Part shown: piece after piece, positions 22,995 to 33,377 of the stretch | Numbering within the stretch: position 1 is the first letter of the stretch | Layout of the letters: the number at the start of each line of letters is the position of its first letter | Assembly: GCF_003265705.1 (NCBI RefSeq) | Contig: NW_020312817.1 | Coordinates: forward strand, 45,139,113-45,203,112 | Source of the DNA: Callorhinus ursinus | Lineage: Eukaryota > Chordata > Mammalia > Carnivora > Otariidae | Direction of reading: 5' to 3' | DNA: 64,000 bases | Notes under the pieces: generated by a model | Databases searched by the model: none | What the model saw: the letters and a program-made list of their open reading frames with translations, nothing else | Told to the model about the DNA's origin: nothing | Translations under genes and position numbers: made by a program

Positions 22995-23440
22995 ATTCAT
23001 CTATTGCTTCATTTATTCAACAAATATTCATTCAAGTCTTATGACTGCTAAGAACTGCAAAGCATGGATCAGCAAAAGAGACACAGTCTGGTCTTTATCT
23101 TTATTAATTTATAGTGTGTCATGGTAGAAAGTTATCAATCAGGTTACTTCACAAATATTAAATTCTCCTGTGCAAAGTGATAATGGAAAAAACCATGAAA
23201 AAGTATGACAGGAGTGTCAGGAAAGGTTTCCCTGGGAAGGTTTTCTTTGAGCTGGGACGTGCAGATGAGTCATCCTTAACCATGTAAAAGGAGAGAGCAT
23301 GTACTAAAGCCCAGGGGCAGGTAAAACATGGTACCTTGAATAAATAAGACAGGAATTGGTCCACTTAAGAGACATTTTGGAGTTAAAAATCTATGGGACT
23401 TTGTAATAGACTGTATTTGAAAGGAGAGAAAAATAACAAG
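22995..23440 (-). repeat. L2 3' region, antisense
   Basis: TTCATTTATTCAACAAATATTC, AGGAAAGGTTTCCCTGGGAAGG, TTTGAGCTGGGACGTG, AAGCCCAGGGGCAGG and GGGACTTTGTAATAG appear in the order of a reverse-complemented L2 3' half. Confidence 0.65.
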
Positions 23441-23559
23441 AACGATATCAAGATTTCTGCAGTGCGCAACTGGATACACATGACGGCTTTTACTGAGATA
23501 GGAAACACAGTAGGGGGGCCAGGCTGGGGGTAATAGCCAAAGGTAGAAGAAACACATGC

Positions 23560-23966
23560 CCATCAAGGGATGAAGGGATAAAGAAAATGTGGTATATACA
23601 TATACTAGAATATTTTCAGTCCTAAAAATGAAGGAAATTCTGACCCATGCTCCAACATGGATGAACCATGAAGATAGCTAAGTGAAAAAAATCAGTCACA
23701 AATACTATATGATCCCACTTATAAAAGGTATCTAGAGTAGTGAAATTCATAGAAAAGTAGAAGAGTGGTTGCCAGGGGCTAGGGCAATAGGAAAATGAGG
23801 AATTGTTGTTCTGTAGGTATAGAGTTTCAGTACTACAAGATGAAACCGTTCTAGAAATTGGCTACTCAACAATGTCAATATACCTAACACTACTGAATTA
23901 TACAGTGTAAAAAAGGTTAAAATGGTACATTTTATGTTATGGGTATTTTACCACAATTAAAAATTT
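23560..23966 (+). mobile_element. L1M 3' end
   Basis: AAAATGTGGTATATACATATAC, CAACATGGATGAACCATGAAG, TATATGATCCCACTTATAAAAGG, GGTTGCCAGGGGCTAGGG and TTATGGGTATTTTACCACAATT give the complete terminal part of an L1MB/L1MC-type element in sense order. 5'-truncated, non-coding. Confidence 0.88.
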
Positions 23967-23991
23967 TAAGTATGCTGAAAAACTACATTTT

Positions 23992-24042
23992 AGCTAACTA
24001 GCTAGCTATATAATTAACTGATCCATAGAGAGCTAACTAGCT
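23992..24042. repeat. Short duplicated AGCTAACTAGCT motif
   Basis: The 12-mer AGCTAACTAGCT occurs at 23992-24003 and again at 24031-24042, with further CTAGCTAG overlap between them. Local tandem-type duplication just after the L1 tail. Confidence 0.8.
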
Positions 24043-24468
24043 GTGAACTGAAGATATAAACTTGAAAATCATACAAAGCAACAATAATTTTACTACACTG
24101 CTTTACAATCATGTCCTCCCTCCTCATTAAAACCCTGGGTGTTCAGTGACTCTGCTAAGTATGAGGCGTTCTCACCCTGTCCTCCCTGGAGCCTCAGTTT
24201 GACACAAGAGTCTGTGTTCATCTACCGAGGAAAACAACTTGAAAACTTGGAAGTAACAGCAGACAGAAAGCTTTCATAGCTGAGCTACACAACCACAACT
24301 AAAAATATCTCTATTTGTCTATTCACCTAATTCCAGCAAATATTAAAAATGACAAGTGCAGATACTGAGGAAAAACATAAGACGACTTCTTTGAGCAAAT
24401 ATGCATTGGTTCTAGAGATAAATTGATTGTTTGCACATCAGTATAGATCCCTCTTGAACAATATTATT

Positions 24469-24476
24469 CTTCCTAC
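24469..24476 (-). promoter_or_regulatory. CTNNA2: 5' splice site of the CTNNA2 exon
   Basis: On the minus strand the exon ends ...AAACAAG and the intron starts GTAGGAAG. The GT dinucleotide (24476-24475) follows a G, giving AAG|GTAGGA, a fair donor. It splits a Gly codon after its first base (phase 1). Confidence 0.93.
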
Positions 24477-24672
24477 CTTGTTTGCGTACATCCTCTACCG
24501 CAGCGACCAATTCTTCTTTGAGATCTTGACTCTCCTTAGCTATCTGTTCACCCTTATCCAGGAAGTTTTGAGTGGCTTGCTCTACAGATGCAGCCAGTAC
24601 ATGGGCTTTCTTTGACCTCCCTTTCTTTTTACCAGATGGGCCTTTGTTGCTTGTGTTGACAAGGGTCGTCAC
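24477..24672 (-). CDS. CTNNA2: CTNNA2 (alpha-N-catenin) coding exon, partial gene
   Basis: This 196-nt exon encodes 65 complete codons plus one base, about residues 35-99 of alpha-catenin 2. The translation starts V-T-T-L-V-N-T-S-N-K-G-P-S-G, passes KKKGRSKKAHVLAASVEQ and ends KEELVAAVEDVRKQ. Alpha-N-catenin links cadherin-beta-catenin complexes to actin at neuronal adherens junctions. This part belongs to the N-terminal vinculin-homology (VH1) domain that binds beta-catenin and supports dimerisation. The first codon is GTG (Val), an internal codon, not a start. The exon opens in phase 0 and closes in phase 1, as I recall for this gene. The N-T-S-N-K-G-P-S-G-K-K-K stretch fits CTNNA2 better than CTNNA1, which has N-T-N-S-K-G-P-S-N-K-K-R. 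One difference from the human protein as I remember it is Asp in F-L-D-K-G instead of Glu. No stop or frameshift is present, so the exon looks functional, not like a processed pseudogene: introns flank it on both sides. Confidence 0.96.
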
Positions 24673-24700
24673 CTTAAAGATGAAAGAAAAACTGTCAGAC
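24673..24700 (-). promoter_or_regulatory. CTNNA2: 3' splice site and branch region
   Basis: Read on the minus strand, AGTTTTTCTTTCATCTTTAAG precedes the exon: a pyrimidine-rich tract ending in AG at 24674-24673. A candidate branch point CTGAC lies at 24698-24694, its A at 24695 about 22 nt before the AG, which is a usual distance. Confidence 0.85.
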
Positions 24701-26102
24701 TAATCTGCACCACTGTCTAGAAAAAAACACAGTATCATCTCATCATTTTAAAACAGCCCTTGTTTATTAAATCATGAAAGCACATCCCATAATCTAATCT
24801 TAAGGAAAACGGGGAATTATACAAGTTAGCATATAAATAAACAGCTATTTATTTCATAGAGAGAAAAAAAAAAAGTATGTGAATACGTTGGAAGAGCTGA
24901 CCCACCGGTAACTTAGTTTCCAGTTCACTGGAGGTTGTGCTTTCACAGACTGATAAAACAGTGCACACTGGAGTAACCATCTTCCGGAAGGCAAGAAAAG
25001 GAAAACCAATGTGGAATTGCCTCTGAGCACTGACTCAGGAGAACCAACACCCAGTCCTGAGTCCCCAGAGTCAGGGCAGAGGTGAAAGAACAGTTAATAA
25101 AGAGTGGGCCATCAATACCCATTACTTACAGGTCATTTACCAAGGACTTTTGAAGAGCTCTGCTATTTCTGATTTCATCTTATAAAAACAAAATGGTAAA
25201 TCTGATCTGAGGGAACCGAATGATTCAGTCTCAACATTTGGTTAACCAGCTAAAATTTCCAGACTTGAAATTAGGTTTTCATTGCCACTCCTTTTCCAAG
25301 TATCATAGTTTGTAACACATCTCAACTGCCAAACTTCTTTTAGCACTATAACTAGAGTTATTTAATTTGCTAACAAAGCTGTTATTATCTTTCAAACAAC
25401 TTATCTCCTATAGATTTCTGATCTTTTATTTTCTACCAGTGAGAAGTTTGAGAGTGGAATGAAAAAAACCGGTTTCATATTCTGTTCAGCAAAAGTTGCG
25501 AGTCATTGTGGCCTCCATATTTTTTATTGCCTTCATAAGAATGTGGGTGTTGTGGATTATTTTCACTGACATTTGCCCTGATTAGCAGACTCAGGATTTT
25601 ATTGGAGATGATCAAGAAAGCTAGCCCACAGAAAAGTTCCAAATACTGTTGTTTCTCCTATTTTACTCTAAATCCAAAAGCAAACAAAGTGATTAGTCAA
25701 AGTCACAATTAAAGTCCAGTCAGTTTATAGGGAAAGCGATAACACCAGAAGGAAACAAGTATTGAATAAATGTGAATTAAGATGATGAATACAAGCAGAA
25801 CCAATACTTAAGAGGTGGTGAATGTAACACTGGGACCTGTCGTACTTAGCTCTCTTTTGGTTGCTAAATAATTAGATACAGTGAATCAAAGAAAGACTCT
25901 ATAAGGACATTTAAGTACAAAGACGAGCCAAAAAAAAAAAAAAAAAGAAGGTACCATCATTAAGAATAAGACTGTCGGATAACGATGGTTAGCTGTAAAA
26001 TGTGTATGTAGCCCATAACACATTAGTCTTTTCAGTTCCACCCACAATGAGGCAACCATCAGAAGAAAGACAGCCTGTCACAAAAGTTACTTTCCTAAGG
26101 GA
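24701..26102. other. Repeat-free intron next to the exon
   Basis: About 1.4 kb directly upstream of the exon carries no recognisable SINE, LINE or MITE. Only an A-run (25930-25946) stands out. This may reflect retained intronic splicing or regulatory sequence, but nothing specific can be named. Confidence 0.5.
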
Positions 26103-26115
26103 CAAGAGTGTTCTC

Positions 26116-26308
26116 TCTCTCTTTTTTTAAAAATACTTTATTTATTTGATAGAGAGAGAGTACCAGCAGTGGGGAGCGGCAGGCAGACAGAGGGAGAAGC
26201 AGGCTCCCTACTCAGCAGGGAGCCTGATGTGGGGCTCGATCCCAGGACCCTGGGATCATGACCTGAGCCAAAGGCAGACGCTTAACCGTCTGAGCCACCC
26301 AGGCACCC
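26116..26308 (-). mobile_element. CAN-SINE, minus strand
   Basis: Tail TTTATTTATTTGATAGAGAG, head CTGAGCCACCCAGGCACCC. Perfect 13-bp target-site duplication CAAGAGTGTTCTC (26103-26115 / 26309-26321). Sense relative to CTNNA2 and the nearest SINE upstream of the exon. Confidence 0.96.
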
Positions 26309-26321
26309 CAAGAGTGTTCTC

Positions 26322-27257
26322 CTTATTAAGGATATACTCTAACACATTAACACACTACTCTTCTAAGAACCTCAACTCCCCCAAACAGCCAATACCTGGA
26401 AATAAGCTCAAAAGGCCCCTAAGCAAATACTGTAAACACTTCAAAAATCTTGATTTATGCTAGGCTAATTATCAGAGGCAAATACTCTTATTCTCACTGA
26501 TATCTCATTTATTCTCATCTTATATGCAATTCTGAGTTTTGAGATCTAATTTTTTTAGTCTTCTCAAATTAGAAACAACAGAGAGGGTGAGGAGCTGTTA
26601 ATTTTGGGTATATTGACAACTTGGGGGAGTAGAAGCTGATAGTGAAGCTGTCAAAATAGCAAACTGACTATATCATCCATTCATTTTCTGTAAAAGCAAA
26701 CACATTTCAATTTTCTGTTATCTCATGCTGCATTACTGTATAAACAATTTAGGTATGCTCATAATAACAAATTAGTATAAAGTGTTACTTATATGGAAAA
26801 AAAAGCCATGGAATATTACAGGAAGTTCCTAAGAAAAAATGTGATTACATCTAAATGAAGCAAATCAATTCAGTCCTCTTTTAGTCAAAGCTCTCATTTG
26901 CTCATGAGTGGAAGACCATGATAGGATGAAAGAGAAAAACAGAGGGGAAGTGATAGGGGTCCATAAATGCTCATGTCTTAATCAGTTTAGAATAAAGAAA
27001 TAATTGTCAACCCTCCCCACTGGTATTCAGTGTTTTATTAGAGGACAATGTCAACAAATTGGATTTAAAAAAAGATATAAATGTTAGAAAGGCAAACAGT
27101 AAATTATGCTATTACCTATACAGAATATGACCATATCAATAAAATGCAAAAGAATTCAAAGACAAACTATTAGAATTACCATAAGAGCAAAGAACAAGGT
27201 GGCTAAATACTAGATAAACAATTAAAAAATCTAACACAACAGCACTAACTAGTAAAT
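26322..27257. other. AT-rich intron, nothing recognised
   Basis: No repeat or exon identified. Confidence 0.5.
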
Positions 27258-27270
27258 AAATGTAGTTTTA

Positions 27271-27433
27271 GGGGCGCCTGGTTGGCTTAGTCAGTTAAGT
27301 GTCTGACTCTTGGTTTCGGCTCAGGTCATGACCTCATTGGTGGTGGGATGGAGCCCTGGGTGTGCTCTGCACTCAGCAGGGAGTCGGCTTGAAGATTTTC
27401 TCCCTCTGGTCCCCACCCCCACTTGCACACGTG

Positions 27434-27479
<46 letters not shown>

Positions 27480-27498
27480 AATAAATAAATCTTTTAAA
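27271..27498 (+). mobile_element. CAN-SINE with expanded (CT)n, plus strand
   Basis: Head GGGGCGCCTGGTTGGCTTAG, variant GTGTCTGACTCTTGG, a (CT)n tract of roughly 40 bases at 27434-27476 and a short tail. Target-site duplication AAATGTAGTTTTA (27258-27270) / AAATGTAATTTTA (27499-27511). The CT tract is a likely variable microsatellite. Confidence 0.95.
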
Positions 27499-27511
27499 AA
27501 ATGTAATTTTA

Positions 27512-28194
27512 AATATCCTATTCACAATAACCATAAATTGATATTATCAGAGATAACCATAACACAAAACATAGATGAAAAAAAAGATAAAAATTTTAAT
27601 GAAGACCATAAAAGGTAATTTGAATAATTGTGAGACATTCCATATTCTTGGATGGGAAGACAAAAATGTTAAGATGTCATTTCTTCCCATATTATTCTAC
27701 AAGTAGCATTCCAGATAGTTATACAGTAAATCAACAAGAAAGCCAAGACAATTTCTCTTCATTCAGCTCATTTCCCTTTCCAATTGCAAAGTTAAAAGGC
27801 TTTTAGTAAATTAGAGAAAGGTCATTTAGGATGTGCATATGTAGGACTCTTGCTGCTCACTTCTTGGCCAGTATATCACATGTTTGGGATGGAAACAACA
27901 AAAGTAGTTTAGGTCTAACAGTACATGAGAAAGTGGAGGTTATCCTTTTAAGGATAAACCACTCTTGGGAATTCTTAGTCTAACCAACTAGGCAACTCTC
28001 AGATTCAGTCCCCCTCTCCTGCTAGATGAGCACACTCTCCTATCTCCAGTAAGAACCTACGGCACTCTATTACACATTTTCCTTTTCTCCCACTTGAAGC
28101 TGTCATTTTCACCTTGATGTTATATATTTTTATTCTTCTTGACTGATACCTACATTCACACTTAAAAGTGTGAAAGTTAAAGCCCATCTATGTC
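27512..28194. other. Intron, nothing recognised
   Basis: No repeat or exon identified. Confidence 0.5.
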
Positions 28195-28325
28195 GGTTCT
28201 ATTCTGGATTTTATAGATGAAGAAATTAGGCTTAGAGATGCATCAGAGGTAGAAAAAATAACTTCCTTAAATTCATATGGCTCAAGAAAAACCAAAGGCT
28301 AAATTATTCCTGTGCCCGATACTGT
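28195..28325 (+). repeat. Possible MIR fossil
   Basis: GGATTTTATAGATGAAGAAATTAGGCTTAGAG resembles the MIR segment 'cattttacagatgaggaaactgaggc'. The rest is weak. Confidence 0.4.
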
Positions 28326-29296
28326 ATCTTTAGAACTTTAGAATTCAGTAGTTTCTTCTAGTTTTACTGTCTAACTGAATGAGAGGCTGTCAAAGGATAA
28401 AATAATCTTAAAATATATTATTCTTCATATTTGTCTCCATATTGTCTACATGTGTTATTTGCATCCTACTGTTATCTTTATATTCAATGGCATTCTTTAG
28501 ATATCTCAATATAAGAATGTACTTATCAATGTTAGGGAAACATTAACCAACAGTTTTATCCTACCTTTCTGCAATGCCTTATAACATCTGATGTATTCAA
28601 TGGTCTCAAGCTGAATAAACATATCAAAGATTTTTGTATCAGTTGAGTGTGAAGGATAGACAAAAGTGTCCTAAATTTATTGTAACTAACAAAATGGTAG
28701 AGCTTAGGGTTTCCATAAAACAGTATTCTTCTACTAGTAAGATACAGAATAAAGGAATTTGTTCCTTAGTCCTGAAGAACTGAGATATACTAAAGAGCAA
28801 GAATCAGAGAGTTTTTAATGAAGACTACCACTATTTAGTCTCACAGATACATCTACCACCTCTTCAGTAAGTTAGGAAGTATCCAAACTATTAATGCCAG
28901 CCAATAGCACAGGTAGTTTCAATGTAAGAATGTAATGGAATCCATGATTGGATGCCTTGGAGAGATCAGAGCAGCAGGGACACATTCTGTTCAAAAGGTG
29001 GTAGTCACAGAGGCAGCTCAGTGACCTCTGAGGCTACAGGTATCTATGCCTAAGGTTCGATATTCAGACAGGCACTAGGTCTTGGGTAGACAGTACTTAC
29101 AGACTATTAAGTGTCTAGGGCAGTCTTTTAAGAGATGGCTATTCTGTGGAAATTCCTGGCTGAATGCTATACCTCCTCCTACCCCAACCAGGCACTCTCT
29201 AATGCCCACACTAACTTTCACCCAAGCCGAGAGTCATATAAGATCCAAATCTCTTCTTTCCTTTCTAACAATTTGCGAGTACATCTTTTGTGCAGT
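28326..29296. other. Intron, nothing recognised
   Basis: No repeat or exon identified. Confidence 0.5.
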
Positions 29297-29376
29297 AGGA
29301 GAAAAGAAAGAGAGGGAAAGAGAGAGAGAGAGAAAGAAAGAAAAGAAAAAGCAAGCAAGCAAGCAAGCAAGGAGGA

Positions 29377-29436
<60 letters not shown>

Positions 29437-29492
29437 AGGAAAGAAAGAAGGAAAGAAAGAAGGAAAGAAAGAAAGAAAGAAAGAAAGAAGGA

Positions 29493-29548
<56 letters not shown>

Positions 29549-29628
29549 AGAGAAAAGAAAGGGAAGGGGAGAGGAGGGGAGGGGAGGGGAGAAGAGAAGA
29601 GAAGAGAAAAGAAGAGAAGAGAAAAAAG
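29297..29628. repeat. GA-rich compound microsatellite, 330 bp
   Basis: Successive blocks: GAGA-rich, GAAA, (GCAA)5 at 29351-29370, long (GAAA)n with GAAGG interruptions at 29376-29548, GGGGA units at 29558-29592, then GAAGA units. From 29369 to 29628 the plus strand is purine only (260 nt). The several open frames of 135-195 codons on both strands here are poly-(Lys/Glu/Arg) or poly-(Phe/Leu/Ser) readings of the repeat, not genes. Confidence 0.97.
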
Positions 29629-29819
29629 TTCCATCCAGCAACAGAGACTAGGAGTAATAGCATGAATATTGACACATACAGAATTGGAATGATATTTGCA
29701 AGGCAGTAAGGAGACCAGACCTACTTGGGAAAAGGCTATATGAATGATACAGGAAGTAAAGTTAGACAGATGTGGTGGAACAAACTTTGATGAAAGCCAA
29801 GCCAAAGAGTTTAGATTTT

Positions 29820-30310
29820 ACTAGTCACTGCCAATTTTTTGAGCATATATTTAAAGTGTTCATTTTTCTCTCTCTATTCATTTCTCAGCCCACTAAATTT
29901 TGCTTTTATTCCCACACCTCCTCTAGCAAAGTTCTCTTAAACTGATCTCTCACTAAGGTAATCAATAAGTTGCCAAAATCTAATTATTTTTTATCACATC
30001 ATACCAGTCTGCCACATTTAGTGCTATTGACTCAATTCTCCTTCCTTCTGGAAATGTCTCTTGGCTATTCTCTTAGCAATAATCTTCTCCAAGCTCCTGT
30101 AGCTTTAAAAAGGACATTATCATCGAACTTATTTCTCTCTGTACCTATCTTCACCTCCCTCCCTCCTATGCTAAGAAAGGCATTCTGCTACCATCACTCC
30201 CTTAACTGGTCTTCTGAACATATCCTCCAGAACCCTGTTTCATTAACTATGTCAGCTTCTCTCTAAATCTTTCACATGCTCCCTTCTGTAGGCTCTTCAA
30301 CCTTAGCTTA
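29820..30310 (+). repeat. L2 RT-region relic, sense
   Basis: TGCCACATTTAGTGCTATTGACTC AATTCTCC, then TTCTGGAAATGTCTCTTGGC, corresponds to the L2 coding region around A-F-D-T-V-D. CCTCTAGCAAAGTTC and ATCTCTCACTAAGGTAATC also fit. A 98-codon frame inside is not a gene. Confidence 0.55.
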
Positions 30311-30934
30311 GAAGGATACTAACTATTCTCTAGTTCTACCTCTAATATTTCTTCAGTGTCCCTGCCTCTCATTAGAGAAGAGAAGAAATCCTTCAGTTCA
30401 TAGATAAGGGTATAGTGGTCAAAGGTCTCTGAATCTTGACATAATGATGGTCCCAATGGACCCTGGCCAACGGAAAACATTAGCAATAGCCAGAGGATGG
30501 GCACCAGTGTTTTCAGATGCACTGAAGGTATGATCTGAGTATAAAACCATGAGAGCCAGGCTGGAATAGACTGGCTAATCTAGTGGTATAGACAGGCTAA
30601 TCAACAGCTAATGTCCTAAAAGTCGACCCTCCATTCCTGAGTAATAGCAATAATGCAGTGGCCAGTATCATTTCATTCTTTACTTTTTCTTGCAATATGT
30701 TTTATTGTAAGACAATTTGTTTATCTGACCATGTCTTTATGATCTCTACTTGATCAGTTCTCTGATTCCATGATCTAAAAGCTCAATAGACATAGAATAC
30801 TTTTTTCCAAAACAATAAGCCATAGTCAGGACACCAAGACACTGTCTCAGCAACTCTGTCACACAAGAACCAGCAACAGAGTAGTTTGTCTAAGCCTTAC
30901 CTATAGGGCAGTCAATTGAAAGTGAACTCTGGAG
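30311..30934. other. Intron, nothing recognised
   Basis: No repeat or exon identified. Confidence 0.5.
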
Positions 30935-30939
30935 ACATC

Positions 30940-31068
30940 ACTGTCACCTGAGGCTAGTTAGAAATGTAGAATTTTAGGCCCCATTCCAGAACTACTAAAA
31001 GAGAATCTGCATTTTAACAAGATCCCTAGGTAATTTATATGCACATTAAAATCTAAGAAACACTGAAT
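30940..31068 (+). repeat. MER5A MITE
   Basis: TGTCACCTGAGGCTAGTTAG, TTTTAGGCCCCATTCCAGAAC, GAATCTGCATTTTAACAAGATCC and TCTAAGAAACACTG follow MER5A, with the central 'tctgattcagtaggtctgggg' part missing. Confidence 0.7.
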
Positions 31069-31088
31069 TTTAGGACAACAATTCTTAG

Positions 31089-31260
31089 ACATGCCTAATA
31101 GAAGACAATTTTATAGATCTTATAGTGTTTCTGCTCAGGTAGGTCTGGGCTAGGGAATTTTGGAATTTATCACCAACATGCCTAATAGAAGACAATTTTA
31201 TAGATCTTATAGTGTTTCTGCTCAGGTAGGTCTGGGCTAGGGAATTTTGGAATTTATCAC
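31089..31260. repeat. Perfect 85-bp tandem duplication
   Basis: 31089-31173 and 31176-31260 are identical over 85 bases (both start ACATGCCTAATAG, both end GGAATTTATCAC), separated by CA. The unit contains CTCAGGTAGGTCTGGGCTAGG, which resembles the middle of MER5A, and the flank ACCTTACTTTGAGAAACAGTAG (31292-31313) resembles its end. The duplicated block is thus probably itself MER5A-derived. The 87-bp period keeps a short minus-strand frame open, giving a repeated peptide that I do not regard as a gene. Confidence 0.95.
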
Positions 31261-31315
31261 ACAAAATTATGATATACATATGGATTATGGACCTTACTTT
31301 GAGAAACAGTAGTCT

Positions 31316-32390
31316 AGTTGAAGCGGAAAAAAAAGTGAGAGAGGTGAAGCAATGACTTCTAACAGGTGACCTCTTTCTCCTATTTTGGGTGCCATGCAGC
31401 TAATTGATGAATTAACCAACTGACTCTTGGCTAGAAGGCAATCTCGTCTATTGCACAATCACAAAGAACTTGGAAAGGTAAGGTTATACAGATGTGGATG
31501 CTATGAATCAAACAATTGTTGGAGCAATCCAGAAAAACAATAAAACTGAACCAAGAGCTGGAAATAAAAATGGTAACTTGAGCATTGTTTTGCTGGATTC
31601 GTGCACTTTGCAGATGTGAGGAGTAAGTCTTTGTGAATTCTACGGTTGTGTCTCTCTGAAGTACTTCATTCATCATAATTTCTCAGCTACAGTAAGAGAG
31701 GGTTGTGATGAGTGCTGTAGCTTAAAAAAAGCAAGAGTTTTCTGAGGCAAAATATTTGAAAACAAAATTATCAACAAGTTATTTATTCCAGGAGCAACTG
31801 AAAATAAATGAAAAATTTCTAAAAGAAGAAAACCTGTCTAACTTAAGATAGGAGAAAGTTAAATGCTCAAATGGTAATATATTTGATAAAATGAAGCTTC
31901 TCCAGAGAAATCTTACATCAGGTTTTAAAGAACTGCCAACTAGTCAAAATGACATTATCCTTGAATTACTCCTCGATAACCTCGTTTATTCATTTAACAA
32001 TTATAGAGTAAGTATAATTATGGCTTATGCTTTTCCTTATAAAATATATGAAAAGATATATGCTCACCTTGTGGTATACTCTATTAGAAGTTATTTCTTA
32101 TCATAGAATCTCCATGACATTTAAAGTATATGGATGTTGTGCACATTGGACAGAAAGGAAGCCCAGCAAGGTGAGACTACTTCTGGAGGAAAAGACTTCG
32201 ATAATACAAACTTATTGTAACTTCATAATAACTAAAGCAAGATCTCCATGTGTCAGAAACTACTACACTAGAATTTCTTATTGAACTGGTCTTTCTACCC
32301 CAACACAACTCCCCACCCATTTTCAACAAAAAGAATTAAATCATAAAATGCACAGTTATTGATAATTCCACAGCTTCAAAAGTCAGAATC
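31316..32390. other. AT-rich intron, nothing recognised
   Basis: No repeat or exon identified. Confidence 0.5.
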
Positions 32391-32406
32391 AGAAATGACA
32401 GTCTTT

Positions 32407-32628
32407 CGGGGCGCCTGGGTGGCTCAGTCATTAAGCATCTGCCTTTGGCTCAGGTCATGATCCCAGGGTCCTGAGATTGAGCACCACATCGGGCTCCCTG
32501 CTCTGCGGGAAGCCTGCTTCTCCCTCGCCCACTCCCCCTGCTTGTGTTCCCTCTCTCACTCTGTCTCTTTCTGTCAAATAAATAAATAAAATCTTTTTAA
32601 AAATTAATTAATTAATTAATTTAAAAAA
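32407..32628 (+). mobile_element. CAN-SINE, plus strand, young insertion
   Basis: Head GGGGCGCCTGGGTGGCTCAG, tail with AATTAATTAATTAATT units. Perfect 16-bp target-site duplication AGAAATGACAGTCTTT (32391-32406 / 32629-32644). Confidence 0.97.
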
Positions 32629-32939
32629 AGAAATGACAGTCTTTTAATAATACACTAGTGATTTGTGGAGGGATAAAATAGAGAATTATTCTGTCTCTTT
32701 GCCTTTGAAATTTCCTCATGTTATCTGATATTGACAATGTAGAATTCAGATACATGTTCAGTGATACTGAGACTTGTTTCCAGACCTAGAAGCAAACACT
32801 CTTTAACTTTGAAATAAGGATTTATTATTTAATCTGAAATAGACCTGAATACTACTAGTTAATTATTTCTATAAAGAAAGCCTATGTATAATATATTCCA
32901 TTTAAATTATTATATTTTGTAGACTCACCACCAACTTTT

Positions 32940-33132
32940 TTTTTTTTTTTTGAGAGAGAGCAAGAGCATGCATATGCAGCAGGGGAAGAACAGAAGGAGA
33001 GGGAGAGAGAGAATCTCAAGCAGGTTCCATGCCCAGCATGGAGCCTGACACAGGGCTGGATCTCACAATCCTGAGATCATGACCTGAGCCAAATCAACAG
33101 ACACTCAACTAACTGAGCCACCCAGGCAACCC
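32940..33132 (-). mobile_element. CAN-SINE, minus strand, older subfamily
   Basis: T-run, GAGAATCTCAAGCAGGTTCC, head CTGAGCCACCCAGGCAACC. Target-site duplication CTCACCACCAACTTTT (32924-32939) / CTCACCCTCAACTTTT (33133-33148). The right copy is shared with the next SINE. Confidence 0.95.
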
Positions 33133-33149
33133 CTCACCCTCAACTTTTA

Positions 33150-33362
33150 TTTTTTATTTTTCTTAAAGATTTTATTTATTTATTTATTTGAGAGAGAGAG
33201 AGAGAGAGCACACAAGCAGGGGGAGTGGCAGGCAGAGGGAGAGGGAGAAGCAGACTCCCCACTAAACTGGGAGCCTGATGCAGGGCTTGATCCCAGGACC
33301 CTGAGATCGTGACCTGAGCCAAAGGCAGACACTTAACCAATGGAGCCACCCAGGTGCCCCAA
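33150..33362 (-). mobile_element. CAN-SINE, minus strand, same target site
   Basis: Tail AAAGATTTTATTTATTTATT, (GA)n, head GAGCCACCCAGGTGCCCC. Target-site duplication CACCCTCAACTTTTA (33135-33149 / 33363-33377), perfect. Its left duplication is the right duplication of the preceding SINE, so it went into that copy. Confidence 0.95.
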
Positions 33363-33377
33363 CACCCTCAACTTTTA

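Noticed and set aside
24427..24615. Plus-strand frame over the CTNNA2 exon
   Set aside because: Opposite-strand shadow of the exon; no similarity of its own.
29082..29805. Several overlapping open frames of 135-195 codons on both strands
   Set aside because: They are translations of the GA-rich microsatellite (Lys/Glu/Arg or Phe/Leu/Ser runs) with no gene-like start, domain or splice context.
31085..31279. Repeated peptide on the minus strand
   Set aside because: It arises because the 87-bp period of the tandem duplication is a multiple of three; the DNA is MITE-derived.
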